A DNA stretch of 35,000 nucleotides from Symbiodinium natans (Eukaryota > Sar > Dinophyceae > Suessiales > Symbiodiniaceae): positions 95,001 through 130,000 of the forward strand of contig CAJNDS010000030.1 in NCBI GenBank assembly GCA_905221605.1, written 5' to 3'. This document shows positions 1 to 10,029 of this stretch, one piece after another. Each line of letters begins with the position of its first letter. Position 1 is the stretch's first letter. Made by a program: the position numbers and the translations under genes. A model generated the notes under the pieces. It saw only the letters and a program-made list of their open reading frames with translations. It was not told the DNA's origin and did no database searches.

Positions 1-3000
1 TCTCCAGATACGCTCCCAGGGCCTGAAACAGATGGGGCGCAATAACGTCCACCTCTGTCCGGAGCTCGGGGTGTTGGGGTTGCAGGGCCCCGGGCTGTGG
101 TTTAGGGTTTAGGGTTTAGGGTTTAGGGTTTAGGGTTTAGGGCTAGGGTTTAGGGTTTAGGATTTAGGGTTGAGGTGTGGAGGATTCCCTTCGAGAGATG
201 CTGGTTGCAGGGGCGACTGAGAGAGCTTCAGGGTTTCAGGGTTTAGGGTTCTGGACTTAGGGTTTTCAAAGCCTACAACCTAACCCCTAAACCCTAAACC
301 CTAAACCCTAAACCCTAAACCCTAAACCCTAAACCCTAAACCCTAAACCCTAAACCCTAAACCCTAAACCCTAAACCCTAAACCCTAAACCCTAAACCCT
401 GAACCCTAAACCCTAAACCCTAAACCCCAAACCCTAGAGAGAGGTCCTCAACATCCTTGGATTTGGGAGCCCTGCACCCTGAGGTTTCGGGATGCCGCTT
501 CTGGGGGGGGATTTTCCGGTCGAGGGTTCAGGGTTTAGGGTTTAGCGTTTAGGGTTTAGGGTTTAGGGTTTAGGGTTTAGGGTTTAGGGTTCAGGGTTTA
601 GGGTCTAGGGCCGAAGCCCCAGAGACTTTCTTTGAGCCCAGGCAAGGGCTTGCCTGGACGTGGTGCAGGGCGCCCAGAGCAAAAGCAAGAGCGTAAACCC
701 TAAACCCTAAACCCTAAACCCCAAACCCCAAACCCCAAACCCCAAACCCCAAACCCCAAACCCCAAACCCCAAACCCCAAACCCCAAACCCCAAACCTTA
801 AACCCTAAGAAAACCCTAAACCCTGGATGTTTTTCTTTAAAGAATGTTCCTCAAGGTTTAGGGTTTTAGGGTTTAGGAGGCCCCTGAAACCCCCGCAAAA
901 GGGTGTTACATTCGAGGCACTGGAGGGGCCCGCTGTGGCTTCCGGGCTAATTTGGGGGCCTCCCTTGGTTTTGGGGTTTCTCCCTTTTGCCAGAGCCCAC
1001 CTGTCCGCAAGCAGGGCTTTCGGTTGAAGGCCTTCTGGGCAGTTTGGATTCGATGCTCACAGAGAGCTTCGCGCCCGCTTCGGGCGGTCCCCTGTTCCCA
1101 AAACCCAAAACCCAAAACCCAAAACCCTAAACCCTAAGCCCTAAACCCTAAACCCTAAACCCTAAACCCTAAACCCTAAACCCTAAACCCTAAACCCTAA
1201 ACCCTAAACCCTAAACCCTAAACCCTAAACCCTGCATGAACCCCTTGTGCAACGCATCGCGCAGCCGATGGCGTGTGTGTGGATGCTGGGCCTGAAACCA
1301 AGCCTGTGCTGGTACACAAGCCCCGGGCCGTGGCGTGCCGTCCCATGTATATGGCCTCCCTCCGTTGTAAGAGGTCGGGAGAGGGTTTAGGGTTAGGGTT
1401 TAGGATTTAGGGTTTAGGGTGCAGGGTTTAGGGTTTAGGGGTTCAGGGTTAGGGTTTAGGGTTTAGGGTTTAGGGTTTAGGGTTTAAGGTTTAGGGTTTA
1501 GGGTTTAGGGTTTAGGGTTTAGGGAGGAGCTTCAATCCCTGGGAGGTAGAGGCATCGGTAGGCAGTGGTGGCCTGGTTTCGGGCTACGTTTACAAACTCA
1601 CGCGCGTTCACCGTGCGGCGCTGAGGATCTCCGTGAGGCCCTAACCCCTAAACCCTAAACCCTAAACCCTAAACCCTAAACCCTAAACCCTAAACCCTAC
1701 ACCCTAAACCCTAAACCCTAAGCCCTAAACCCTAAACCCTAAACCCTAAACCCAGGGGCAACAATCTGACAAAGAACCTCAGAACCAAAGCCATCCTGAG
1801 CAGAACAACTTCTCGACTTGAGGGCCTTACCCCGAAGCCCCCCAAACCCCAAAGCCCTAAACCCTAAACCTTAAACCTTAAACCCTAAACCCTAAACCCT
1901 CAACCCTAAACTCAAACCCTAAACCCTAAACCCTAAACCCTAAACCCTAAACCCTAAACCCTAAACCCTAAACCCTAAACCCTAAACCCTAAACCCTTAA
2001 CCCTTAACCCTTAACCCTTAACCCTTAACCCTTAACCCTTAACCCTTAACCCTTAAACCCTCACCCTGAAGCGATTTGGGCCTCAAGCATCCGACCTCCA
2101 GGTCGTCAGCGGAATGCGCAGTGACGCCAACGTTGCCATCTACGTCTCACCTGTGAAGGAGCGGGGGTGTGCACTCTGGGCGCTCTAAAGCCTCTAAGCC
2201 CCAAAGCCTCAAGCCCGAAAAACCCTAAACCCTGCATCCGAAGGCTCTAAACCCTGAAAGCTGAAACCCTAAACCCTCAACTCCATAAACCCCGAAACCT
2301 TGAAGTCTAGACGGCTACTTGTGGGTCGAAGCAAGGGGGTTGAGAGTTTGGGTTTCGCGGGTTTGGGTTTCGCAGGTTCAAGGGATTTCAAGTGTGCTCA
2401 CACGTAATTTCGAGGCTTGCACGGTTTAGGAGTTTAGGGTTTAGGGTTTAGGGTTTAGGGCTTTTCAGGCCGTTAGAGGGCTTTACGGGCTTAGGGATGT
2501 TGAGGGGGTTTTCGGCTCAAACCTTACAGGTTCTTAGTAGGGAATGTGGGAATGACCCTAAAGTCCCCGAGTGTATGCCCTAAGCCCTAACCCCTAATAG
2601 GGTTTAGGGCTTAGGGTTTAGGGTTCGGGGTTTCCCATAGTGCAAGCACTACTTGGGAGGAATAAGGGAGGCAGCAGTCGGGGACACGAGGGGTAGGTGT
2701 TTAAAGGAGGTTGGGGACCATGTTCACAATGCAATGCCCTAAACCCCAAACCCCAAACCCCAAGCCCCAAACCCCAAACCCCAAACCCCAAACCCTAAAC
2801 CCCAAGCCCCAAACCCCAAGCCCCAAACCCCAAACCCTAAACCCCAAACCCCAAACCCCAAACCCTAAACCACAAACCCCAAACCCCAAACCCTAAAACC
2901 TAAACCCTAAACCCTAAACCCTAAACCCAATGTACTGCCATTGCAGGCGATTGCCAAATACGGGCAGCGCTTTCACGAAAGTTCCAACGGCCGGGGGCGC

Positions 3001-4431
3001 GGGTGTTGAGGGTTCAACCAAAAACCCTAAACCCTAACCCTAAACCCTAAACCCTAAACCCTAAACCCTAAACCCTAAACCCTAAACCCTAAACCCTAAA
3101 CCCTAAACCCTAAACCCTACAACCCTAAACCCTAAAGCCCTAAACCCTCTTTAGTTTTGGGAGGTCTTGAATGAAAGGGGCTGGCTGTTGTTTTGGGGCG
3201 GCAGCCGAAAACGCCCTAGACACCCGAAGGCTTTGCCATCAGAAGGTTCAAGAGTTTAGGGTTTAGGGTTTAGGGTTTAGGGTTGGCGGCTTCGGGTTCG
3301 AGGGGTAAGGTCTTAAGGGATTGAGGGTTGAAGGGTTGTGAAGTTGCCTTCGCTGGCATGTATTCCCCCCCCACTTAGGGACAGGAGGAGTTCGAAGCTG
3401 AAGCATCAAGGGATTCAGACTCGTACCCCTAAGGTTATACCCCTAAAGGTTCCCCCTCATATACTCCTAATATGGACCTTCTATTCCCTCAGGGATCCTA
3501 AAAAAAGGGACCCCAAAATCCAAGAACCTTGAGGGTCCAAGGAGCCCCTAACCCTAAACCCTAAACCCTAAACCCCAAACCCTAAACCCTAAACCCTAAA
3601 CCCTGTGCGCCCACTACGGGGTGGGTCGCGGGCCTATGGTCGCTGCCGATGGTGGCTTCGAGCGATGGTGACGTCTTCGGGGTTTAGGGTTCAGGGTTTA
3701 GGTTTTTAGGGTTTTAGGGTCTAGGGTTTAGGGTTTAGTATCTGCCAGGGTTGACCCTGCGAACAGGGACGGAGGGGGACATCGAAGCCGATGCAGGCAT
3801 CGTGGACCTCGTCAACCTGTTCCTGGCATTTGCGGTGGCTCGGGCTTCGCTTAAATTAATCTTCCCCTGAGCCCCAAGCCCGGAAACCTAATTATCTTCG
3901 ACGCTGGAGCCAACCTAAACCACCGCTGATCACCTAGTTGGGAGTTAAGGGTTTAGGATGTAGGGTTCAGAGTTAAGGGTTAAGGGTTTAGGGTTTAGGG
4001 TGAAAAGTCCAACAGACCCCCAACCAGAAAAGTTGTTGCGCTAGCGCATGGCAAATTTCTACCAGCAGTCATCCCCCCTTACCGCGTTCCCCGATAGTCA
4101 TGTTGTTTGCAGTACCCGCTCAATCCTGCTATTTTACCGGCTTAGGGTTCAAAGCTTCAGAGCTAGCAAAAAGCGCCTTCTATATATCCCCCCTAAACCC
4201 TAAACCCTAAACCCTAAACCCTAAACCCTAAACCCTAAACCCTAAACCCTAAACCCTAAACCCCGGATACTAACTCCCCCCCCCCCCCCCCCCCAAATAA
4301 TCCCTAAAGAGCCCCCAGGGTCCCTTATAAGGGTCCCTCCTTGAGTGCCTTTGAACAAAGGCAGCTTGCCACGCACAGGTGTCGTTCTGACCTCGACTGT
4401 GGCGCCCTGTTGCCTGGCTGCGGCAAGATAG
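1..4431 (+). CDS. TPT1: tRNA 2'-phosphotransferase (Tpt1/KptA family), spliced, 5' end outside window
   Basis: Tpt1/KptA enzymes move the 2'-phosphate left at a ligated tRNA splice junction onto NAD+. Four exons join in frame: 2-70 (starting at or before position 8), 2102-2158, 2947-2989 and 4379-4431. Exon 1 reads IRSQGLKQMGRNNVHLC, matching the family block I..GL..M.R.H[IV]HL. Exon 2 gives VVSGMRSDANVAIYVSPVK, matching SGMR..A.V.IYVD. Exons 3 and 4 together give YGQRFHESSNGVVLT, matching FY.S.NGVVLT. Phases agree at every junction (donors GT, GA and GC; acceptors AG). The first His of the usual R.H[IV]H block is Asn here, while VHL is kept. Upstream exons with the N-terminal catalytic Arg-His pair must lie before the window. 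Past VVLT the frame runs STVAPCCLAAAR to TAG at 4429-4431; this end is uncertain, because the family normally has PG after LT and a further exon may exist. Family assignment is firm; the last exon's 3' limit is not. Confidence 0.75.
71..2101 (+). other. Tpt1 intron 1, packed with telomere-like arrays
   Basis: GT donor (GTGTTGG) and CCTCCAG|GTC acceptor, phase 0. About 2 kb of alternating TTTAGGG arrays (102-175, 523-606, 1383-1524) and CCCTAAA arrays (283-432, 693-825, 1096-1232, 1640-1754, 1853-2067), with 60-200 bp of unique sequence between them. Variant tracts are CCCCAAA at about 718-797 and CCCTTAA at about 1993-2056. No exon-like frame is convincing inside it. Confidence 0.6.
2159..2946 (+). 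other. Tpt1 intron 2 (GA donor)
   Basis: Exon 2 ends GTGAAG; the intron starts GAGCGG and ends TTGCAG before GCGATTGCC, keeping phase 0 and the family spacing between IYV and F..S.NG. It contains a short TTTAGGG array (2430-2460), a solo copy of the TTCTTAGTAGGGAATG terminus (about 2530-2560) and a CCCCAAA/CCCTAAA array (2737-2930). Confidence 0.55.
2990..4378 (+). other. Tpt1 intron 3 (GC donor)
   Basis: The donor is AACG|GCCGGG and the acceptor ACGCACAG|GTGTC, so AAC-GGT-GTC-GTT restores the conserved NGVV. It contains CCCTAAA arrays at 3022-3148, 3548-3604 and 4192-4262, a TTTAGGG array at 3254-3282, a dispersed repeat at 3408-3547 and a run of C at 4275-4294. An open stretch at 3749-3870 is coding-like but fits the Tpt1 frame less well than 4379-4431. 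Confidence 0.5.
3408..3547 (+). mobile_element. Dispersed element, copy 1 (same family as the intron at 27528)
   Basis: The stretch beginning TCAAGGGATTCAGACTCG and ending GGGTCCAAGGAGCCCC aligns along its length with 27532-27680. Shared blocks are CCCCTAAAGGTT, AAAAGGGACCCCAAAA and TTGAGGGTCCAAGG/TTAAGGGTCCAAGG. The ends are partly inverted (CCCCTAAGGTT near the left, AACCTTGAGGG near the right). In the second locus the same sequence forms the body of an apparent intron, so this is probably an introner-like element. Confidence 0.55.
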
Positions 4432-4837
4432 GGGGAATAAAGACGAGCAGGGTTTAGGGTTTCGGGTTTAGGGTTTCGGGTTTAGGGTTTAGGGTTTACG
4501 GTTTCCCTTCTGGCCCCCTAGAAGACTCTACTAGAATAACCCCCTGAAGCCCTTTCTTTGTCTAGTTGCTATGGCCCCCGCGGTATGTAACTATACTCTA
4601 GTTACCCCCCCCCCCCCCCCCCCCCAACAAAAAAAAAAGGGAAAAAAGAAAAGAACCTACGAAAACAGTAAAGGTACCTAGATTAGCCATTGTTGGTTGG
4701 CCTGGCCTCCGTCTACCTGTAAGGCATGGGATGCAGTGGCACCCTAAACCCTAAACCCTAAACCCTAAACCCTAAACCCTAAGCCCTAAGCCCTAAACCC
4801 TAAACCCTAAATCTAACGGGCTGTCGCCCACAGCCGG
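4432..4837. other. Gene-free stretch with short arrays
   Basis: Holds a TTTAGGG-type array with TTTCGGG variants (4450-4503), a run of about 20 C (4604-4625) followed by an A-rich patch, and a CCCTAAA array (4739-4811). No convincing exon was seen, although a last Tpt1 exon could begin near 4833 (CCCACAG|CCGGGC). Confidence 0.5.
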
Positions 4838-5230
<393 letters not shown>

Positions 5231-5454
5231 ACACCGTGGAGGTGTTCATGTTCAGAAACACCGTGGAGGTGCATGGCCACACTGTGGAAGTGTGCATGTA
5301 CAGTTTTCACGTTCGCAAACACCGTGGAGGTGTTCATGTTCAGAAACACCGTGGAGGCGCATGGCCACACTGTGGAAGTGTGCATGTACAGTTTGCACGT
5401 TCGCAAACACCGTGGAGGTGTTCATGTGCATGATCGTCAGCAGCTTACTCAGCC

Positions 5455-5498
<44 letters not shown>

Positions 5499-5736
5499 CG
5501 CAAACACCGTGGAGGTGTTCATGTTCAGAAACACCGTGGAGGTGCATGGCCACACTGTGGAAGTGTGCATGTACAGTTTTCACGTTCGCAAACACCGTGG
5601 AGGTGTTCATGTTCAGAAACACCGTGGAGGTGCATGGCCACACTGTGGAAGTGCGCATGTACAGTTTTCACGTTCGCAAACACCGTGGAGGTGTTCATGT
5701 GCATGATCGTCAGCACCTTACTCAGCCAATAGTTGA
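5231..5736. repeat. 88-bp tandem repeat in a 273-bp higher-order duplication
   Basis: The motif ACCGTGGAGGTG recurs at 5233, 5321 and 5409, then at 5506, 5594 and 5682: three starts 88 bp apart in each of two blocks 273 bp apart. Each block ends with GTGCATGATCGTCAGCA and TTACTCAGCCAA. The first block is followed by a short CAA tract (5456-5499). Each 88-bp unit holds a half-unit repeat of AAACACCGTGGAGGTG. The period is not a multiple of 3, so a repeat protein is unlikely. Confidence 0.9.
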
Positions 5737-5741
5737 ACATT

Positions 5742-5925
5742 AGACGCGCGGGCGCGCGCGCGCGCGTGTGCGCGCATGTCGAGTGCCATGTTATGGAGTT
5801 ATGCCAGCATCCTTCGAAATCCTGCCGCCCGAAACCCTTTCCGGAGCCGCTGATGCTGCTGATGCTCGCCCCCCGGGTCCCCAAAGAGAAACGAAGCCTC
5901 GATGATCGCACCCTGGCCCCCAACA
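5742..5925 (+). repeat. CG-run plus 155-bp repeat, copy 1
   Basis: An alternating CG/GC run (5742-5775) leads into a segment starting GTGTGCGCGCATGTCGAGTG and running through CTGATGCTGCTGATGCTCGCC to the AAAGAGAAACGAAGCCTCGA region. It recurs 670 bp downstream with few differences (CCGGGTCCCC here, CCGGTTTTTT in the other copy). Confidence 0.85.
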
Positions 5926-5956
5926 ACAAACAACGGCGCGGGCGGGCATGTATGGC

Positions 5957-6375
5957 GCCCTTTAAAGTCAGCTGAAAGAGCCATGGGACCAGGGTCCAGG
6001 GGCATGGGGTCATGGGACCATGGACCCTGCGGCCAAGAGCTACGGGACCATGGGGCCAGGAGCCATGGGCCATGGGGCCAGAGGAGCCATGGGTCCATGG
6101 GGGCCATGGGGGTCGAGGGGCATGGGGGAGCCATCGGCGGGGTGGGCGGACCCGGCGGAGCGACTTGGGGCCGGCCGGGCGTCATCCATGGGGCCAGGAG
6201 GGGGGGTGGGGCCATACGAGATTGGGGTCATGGGGGCATGGGTGGGGTGAGCGTAGCTGAGAGAACTTGCAGGCGCCATGGGGCCAGGAGCCATGGGTCC
6301 ATGGCAGCCCTTTAAAGTCAGCTGAAAGAGGTAGAGCTACGGGGCCAGGAGCCATGGGGCCAGGGAAGCCATGGG
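5957..6375. repeat. CCATGG-rich minisatellite
   Basis: GC-rich degenerate repeats of GGGGCCAGGAGCCATGGG-like units, bracketed by two copies of CCCTTTAAAGTCAGCTGAAAG (starting about 5959 and 6308). CCATGG is palindromic, so open frames appear on both strands; none resembles a known protein. Confidence 0.75.
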
Positions 6376-6397
6376 CGCGCGCGGGAACTGGTGCGTT

Positions 6398-6600
6398 TCC
6401 CGCGCGCGCGCGCGCGCGCGCGCGGGTGCGCGCGCGTGTGCGCGCATGTCGAGTGCCATGTTATGGAGTTATGCCAGCATCCTTCGAAATCCTGCCGCCC
6501 GAAACCCTTTCCGGAGCCACTGATGCTGCTGATGCTCGCCCCCCGGTTTTTTAAAGAGAAACGAAGCCTCGATGATGCGCACCCTGGCCCCCCGCACGGC
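6398..6600 (+). repeat. CG-run plus 155-bp repeat, copy 2
   Basis: A longer (CG)n run (6398-6442), then the same segment as at 5765-5921. The last part diverges into a CGCACGGCCGCGC end that runs directly into the 22-bp inverted repeat at 6601. Confidence 0.85.
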
Positions 6601-6788
6601 CGCGCATCATGAGCATCAGCGGCTCCGGCCTCCAGGCATGCGTGGCTTATAGGGGCATATGCCGGCCTCAAAACGGAAATGTCCGTAACAGCACGAAAAC
6701 CACGGTATTTACAGCGATTTCTGTGTTTTCCAAGCTCTCAGCCGCATCCGAAACCCAAAACCCAACCCGCTGATGCTCATGATGCGCG
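6601..6788. repeat. Inverted repeat, 22-bp perfect arms
   Basis: 6601-6622 (CGCGCATCATGAGCATCAGC plus GG) is the exact reverse complement of 6767-6788, enclosing 144 bp. The arms are related to the CCGCTGATGCTGCTGATG part of the neighbouring duplicated segment, so this may be an inverted fragment of the same repeat family or a small inverted-repeat element. Confidence 0.8.
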
Positions 6789-7335
6789 CTCTTGTGGGGT
6801 CCTTTGGGGTGGCCAATGCCACCCAAAAAACATCAACAACGCGTGTTTGGCCAAAGTTGAAAAAGAGGGTCGATGATGCTCTCCGGGGTCGTTTTTGGGA
6901 CCCCCCATGGGGCACCCAAAAAATGCGTCCAGGAGCCCAAATTCGGTGGGAAATAGCGCGTTTTTTGCGATAAAATTGTACCTGAAAATTGCTGCCCTTC
7001 GGGAGCCGCATTCGGAGCCGGATGTTGGGGAGCCAACCGGGTCAGCGGCTTAACCCCCCCCGTCATAGCTAAAGCTGACCACGGGCGTGCCCGGATTTAA
7101 GAGCCTCCGGCTCAAGCCGCCGACCCGCAGGAGAACAAGTTTAAGGATTGGGTTTGGGTGGGGGGTTTGGGGGGGTTTTTTCCAAAAGAGCCCTATGCCC
7201 TGTGCCAAACCGCCTATGGTCCATGAGTTTACGCGGTGTGGGTGGCCTGTTCCTCCACGGAAAAGCTGCCGGGAAACCCCCCCCTACCCCCACCCCCTCC
7301 TTTTCCCATCCAACGCCGCCAGGGTCGGCGGACCC
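6789..7335. other. Unique sequence, no gene recognised
   Basis: Moderately GC-rich sequence with local hairpins (GGGTGGCCAATGCCACCC at about 6808) and several overlapping open frames of 60-100 codons on both strands. None has a recognisable motif or clear exon structure. Confidence 0.4.
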
Positions 7336-7980
7336 CAACCTAAACCCTAAACCCGAAACCCTAAACCCTAAACCCTAAACCCTCAACCCTCAACCCTAAA
7401 CCCTAAACGAGTGAGTGCCTTAAAGTCTTCAACTCCTCAAGCTCTGAGCCCCGCAGCCCCAAAACACTGGTAAACTCCACACTCTGAATACCCTAAACCC
7501 TAAACCCTAAACCCTAAACCCTACACCGTCCTTAGACAATTTGGTCTTTGCAACCCAAACCCGAAAACCTAAACCTGAAACCCTCAGCCCTGAGCCACAA
7601 GTCCAGACCGAACCCCCTGGATCCCTAAATCCTTAAATCCTGCAACCCGAAGCCCTAAACCCAAACCCTGACCCCTAAACCTAAGCCCTAAGCCCTAAAC
7701 CCTAATCCCGAAGCCCTAAGCCCTAAACCCTAAACCCTAAACCCTAAACCCTAAACCCTAAACCCACACGCAACCAGGCTGCTTCACGCGAGTGGACTGG
7801 CGGGGGCACCCCAGGAGCTCCAACAAGTAGCACCACATGGAGCGTTCAGTAACAAAGGTTGAGGGTTTAGGGTATAGCGTCTAGGGTTTAGGGCTACGAG
7901 GACTCAGAGTAGGCCCCCATTCCCTTTTTCTTAGGGCAGGTTCCCTGATAGTTCCCGTGAAACACAAAAGGGCACCCTTT
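7336..7980. repeat. Telomere-like arrays and degenerate relatives
   Basis: CCCTAAA arrays at 7336-7405, 7492-7525 and 7640-7765, with degenerate versions between them (CCCTGAG, CCTTAAATCC). The block switches to TTTAGGG near 7862-7893, just before the J-domain gene copy. No gene seen. Confidence 0.8.
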
Positions 7981-8683
7981 TTGCGAGCGCATCCTAACAA
8001 GCCAGGAGGGAATGCGGCATCGTTCGCGAAGCTGGCGGCTGCGAAAGATTTGGCGCTGGTGAAGATCGAAGAGTCACTTCGGCGTGGCGAAGACGAAATC
8101 TCCAAAGCTGCTGGCCGCCTCAAGTGGCTTAACTGTCAGTGCCATACCTGCGTGCCCTTCATCCTCAAGTGTGGAAACTGTCTTGGATGCATACGTGGAA
8201 CTGGCAGTCACACGTGCGGTGTTCTGAGCACGGCTTCGGGCCGATGCGGCCGAGCAGCTCGTGCCTTCATCTTCAGTCGCGCATGATGGATCCAGTGAAA
8301 TGGAGGGCATCGCAGCCTGGAAGAGGCACCAGGAACAGGAAAAGCTTGCCCACCGGGAGCTCAGCAAGCTTCAAACCGCTGACAGGAAGCACCAGCTCAA
8401 GATGGCTCAGTTGGCCGCTTTCGACGACAGCGAATCCCTGGCAAAAGAAGCGAAGCAACAAGCAGTGGACATGTTCCAAGCCGAGACTGGTCGCTTACCT
8501 GAGGGAATCAAGTCGGTTTCTGACCGCGCAAGCACCATTGTGCAGCAGGTCCAGATCCGCAAGGAACAGCTCCCTTACGATGTCTGCCCTCGCTGTGGAT
8601 GTGGTATTGGTTGGATGAAGTGCCGTTTTCATGAAGGGCATGCCTGCATGTGGTGCAAAGCCGGCCGCAAAACTTGTTCCTGA
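7981..8683 (+). pseudogene. J-domain-like cysteine-rich protein gene, copy 1, 5'-truncated and frameshifted
   Basis: From GAGCGCATCCTAACAAGCC onward this is nearly identical to the copy at 10030-10860, but it lacks the first ~44 codons (helix I and most of helix II of the J-like domain). The reading frame then breaks near 8274, where ATCTTCAG|TCGCGC lacks five bases that copy 2 has (ATCTTCAGGGCGATCGCGC). Downstream, 8261-8683 continues in another frame to a TGA, with Gln/Lys-rich helix-like sequence (DRKHQLKMAQLAAFDD) and a C-terminal CPRCGCG...C...H...H.CMWC...C block that looks zinc-binding. No introns interrupt it, unlike the other genes here, which suggests a retrocopy or a segment duplication. 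The 3' flank stays similar to copy 2 up to about 8793. Confidence 0.7.
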
Positions 8684-8797
8684 AAAGAGAGCAAGCCGGC
8701 AGCCTCGTCTTCGGTGCCTTGTACCCGAGAGCGCAAGCGTGGCTCTGCTTACGTGGATGCCGTGACTCCGCCAAAGCCCAGCAGTGCTCCTCGGTTG

Positions 8798-10029
8798 GCC
8801 TCGGAGACTCTGACATACTTGTGAGAGGCGTCCTGATTTGAAGCTCTTCCGTACCGAAGCAGTAAGCCTTCTAATCCCCTTCTAAAGCCTTTACATGTCC
8901 ACTAAAGTACTTGCCGTTGTTCCCGTCGTTTTTCGAGCAGTCAATGCAGCCGCTACACAGCAAGCGCGCTCAGAACCACACTCAGAAGCTGGCAGTCAAA
9001 AAAAGGCCGAGAGTTTGTAGGGTATAAGATGTCAAAGCCTCATGGTACTTGTTTGCTCTCGGATTTGTTGAATAACCGATGTTTGGAATATTGAATAACA
9101 AAATTTTGAAATAACCGATTTTTGAATAGCCGAAGGTCCACAGGTTCTGCCATGATCTGCCCGTTCCCCGGCAAGCAATACCCCAAACCCTGAACCCCTG
9201 GAACACAATCTACCCGAAAGTTGGAAGCAGCATGGTCGGGAGCTCATCCGTTCCCTGGACATTGTTCGCTTACTCATGGCCATACAGTGATGCACTAGGT
9301 TCTGCATGCTTGTTTGCTTCTTTATCACTAATGCGTGTCTTCTTTTGAGTCTCCGTCTCATCGCGCACCCTGGGATTCAAAACCAAAGGCGGGCCATTTG
9401 GGAGCCAAAGGCTTGTGTCTTTGTATCACTGTATCACTAGTGCTTGTCTTGTTTTGAATCTCCGTCGCCTCGCGCACCCTGGGATTCGAAAGCAAAGGCC
9501 ACGTGGGAAGGTCACCCCAGCCGAGGCGCAAGACACCATGGCCGACCTCGCCCCCGGATCTCAGGCCATGCTTCGTGGGTCTCAAGAAGAAAGGAAGGCC
9601 ACACGTCAGCGCCTGACGAGCTCGATGGCCTTACTGCCTGCCGACAGTTGGCGTTCCGTGGTCTCGATGGTTCCGAGTTGCAGGTTCCTCTTAACGACAA
9701 CATGACAGACTTACAAAGATTAGCCTTTTGTTGTGCTCTGTCACACACTGATGTTCGAACGATTAGCTCCGGCGTTTTGTTAACTGGTTCAGTCGCTTGC
9801 CCATGATTCATGAACCGGCTGTATAGTGTTGTGGCAGTGCGGCAAGGAACAGTGCACTCTGCAAACCGTGTCTGCCAGCTTTGGTCCATGAGCATGGGAC
9901 GGAATTGTTACTGTGCTGGTATGTGGCAAAGTCAACATTACATGTCATGTTGAAGTATTGTTGATACTTTATTCGTTTGCTTAGGGCAGCCTTTCTTCGA
10001 GCTCTGGTGGCAGTAGCTCCTGACTCAAT
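8798..10029. other. Telomere-poor spacer with direct repeats and small open frames
   Basis: A 68-bp direct repeat (9323-9390 and 9432-9499, sharing CGCGCACCCTGGGATTC and CTCCGTC) and a patch of TTTGAATAACCGAT-like repeats (9058-9130). A 41-codon frame at 8895-9020 begins MSTKVLAVVPVVFRAV; it is too short to trust. A frame at 9538-9705 begins MADLAPGSQAMLRGSQEERK and is not recognised. An overlapping frame to 9806 contains LQVPLNDNMTDLQRL. Expression data would be needed to call any of these. Confidence 0.35.

Noticed and set aside
102-2067. A true chromosome end at the left side of the window
   Set aside because: Arrays are short, interrupted, in both orientations, and occur inside a gene between conserved exons.
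2701-2896. Open frames with PNPKPQT or GFGVWGLG repeats on both strands
   Set aside because: Direct translations of CCCCAAA/CCCTAAA arrays; the same occurs at many arrays in the window.
3749-3870. Exon 4 of Tpt1 starting GLTLRTGTEGDIEA
   Set aside because: It fits phase, but 4379-4431 restores the family motif NGVVLT exactly; 3749-3870 is more likely intronic or another exon.
5233-5736. A repeat protein encoded by the 88-bp units, or a CRISPR array
   Set aside because: 88 is not a multiple of 3, so each unit shifts frame; there are no unique spacers between units.
5902-6315. Overlapping open frames rich in GPWGHGARG on both strands
   Set aside because: Products of the palindromic CCATGG minisatellite; all frames stay open because of its composition.
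9996-10029. Relict dinoflagellate spliced leader upstream of the J-like gene copy (GTAGCTCCTGACTCAA)
   Set aside because: Similarity to the spliced leader needs a gap and several mismatches; too weak to claim retroposition.
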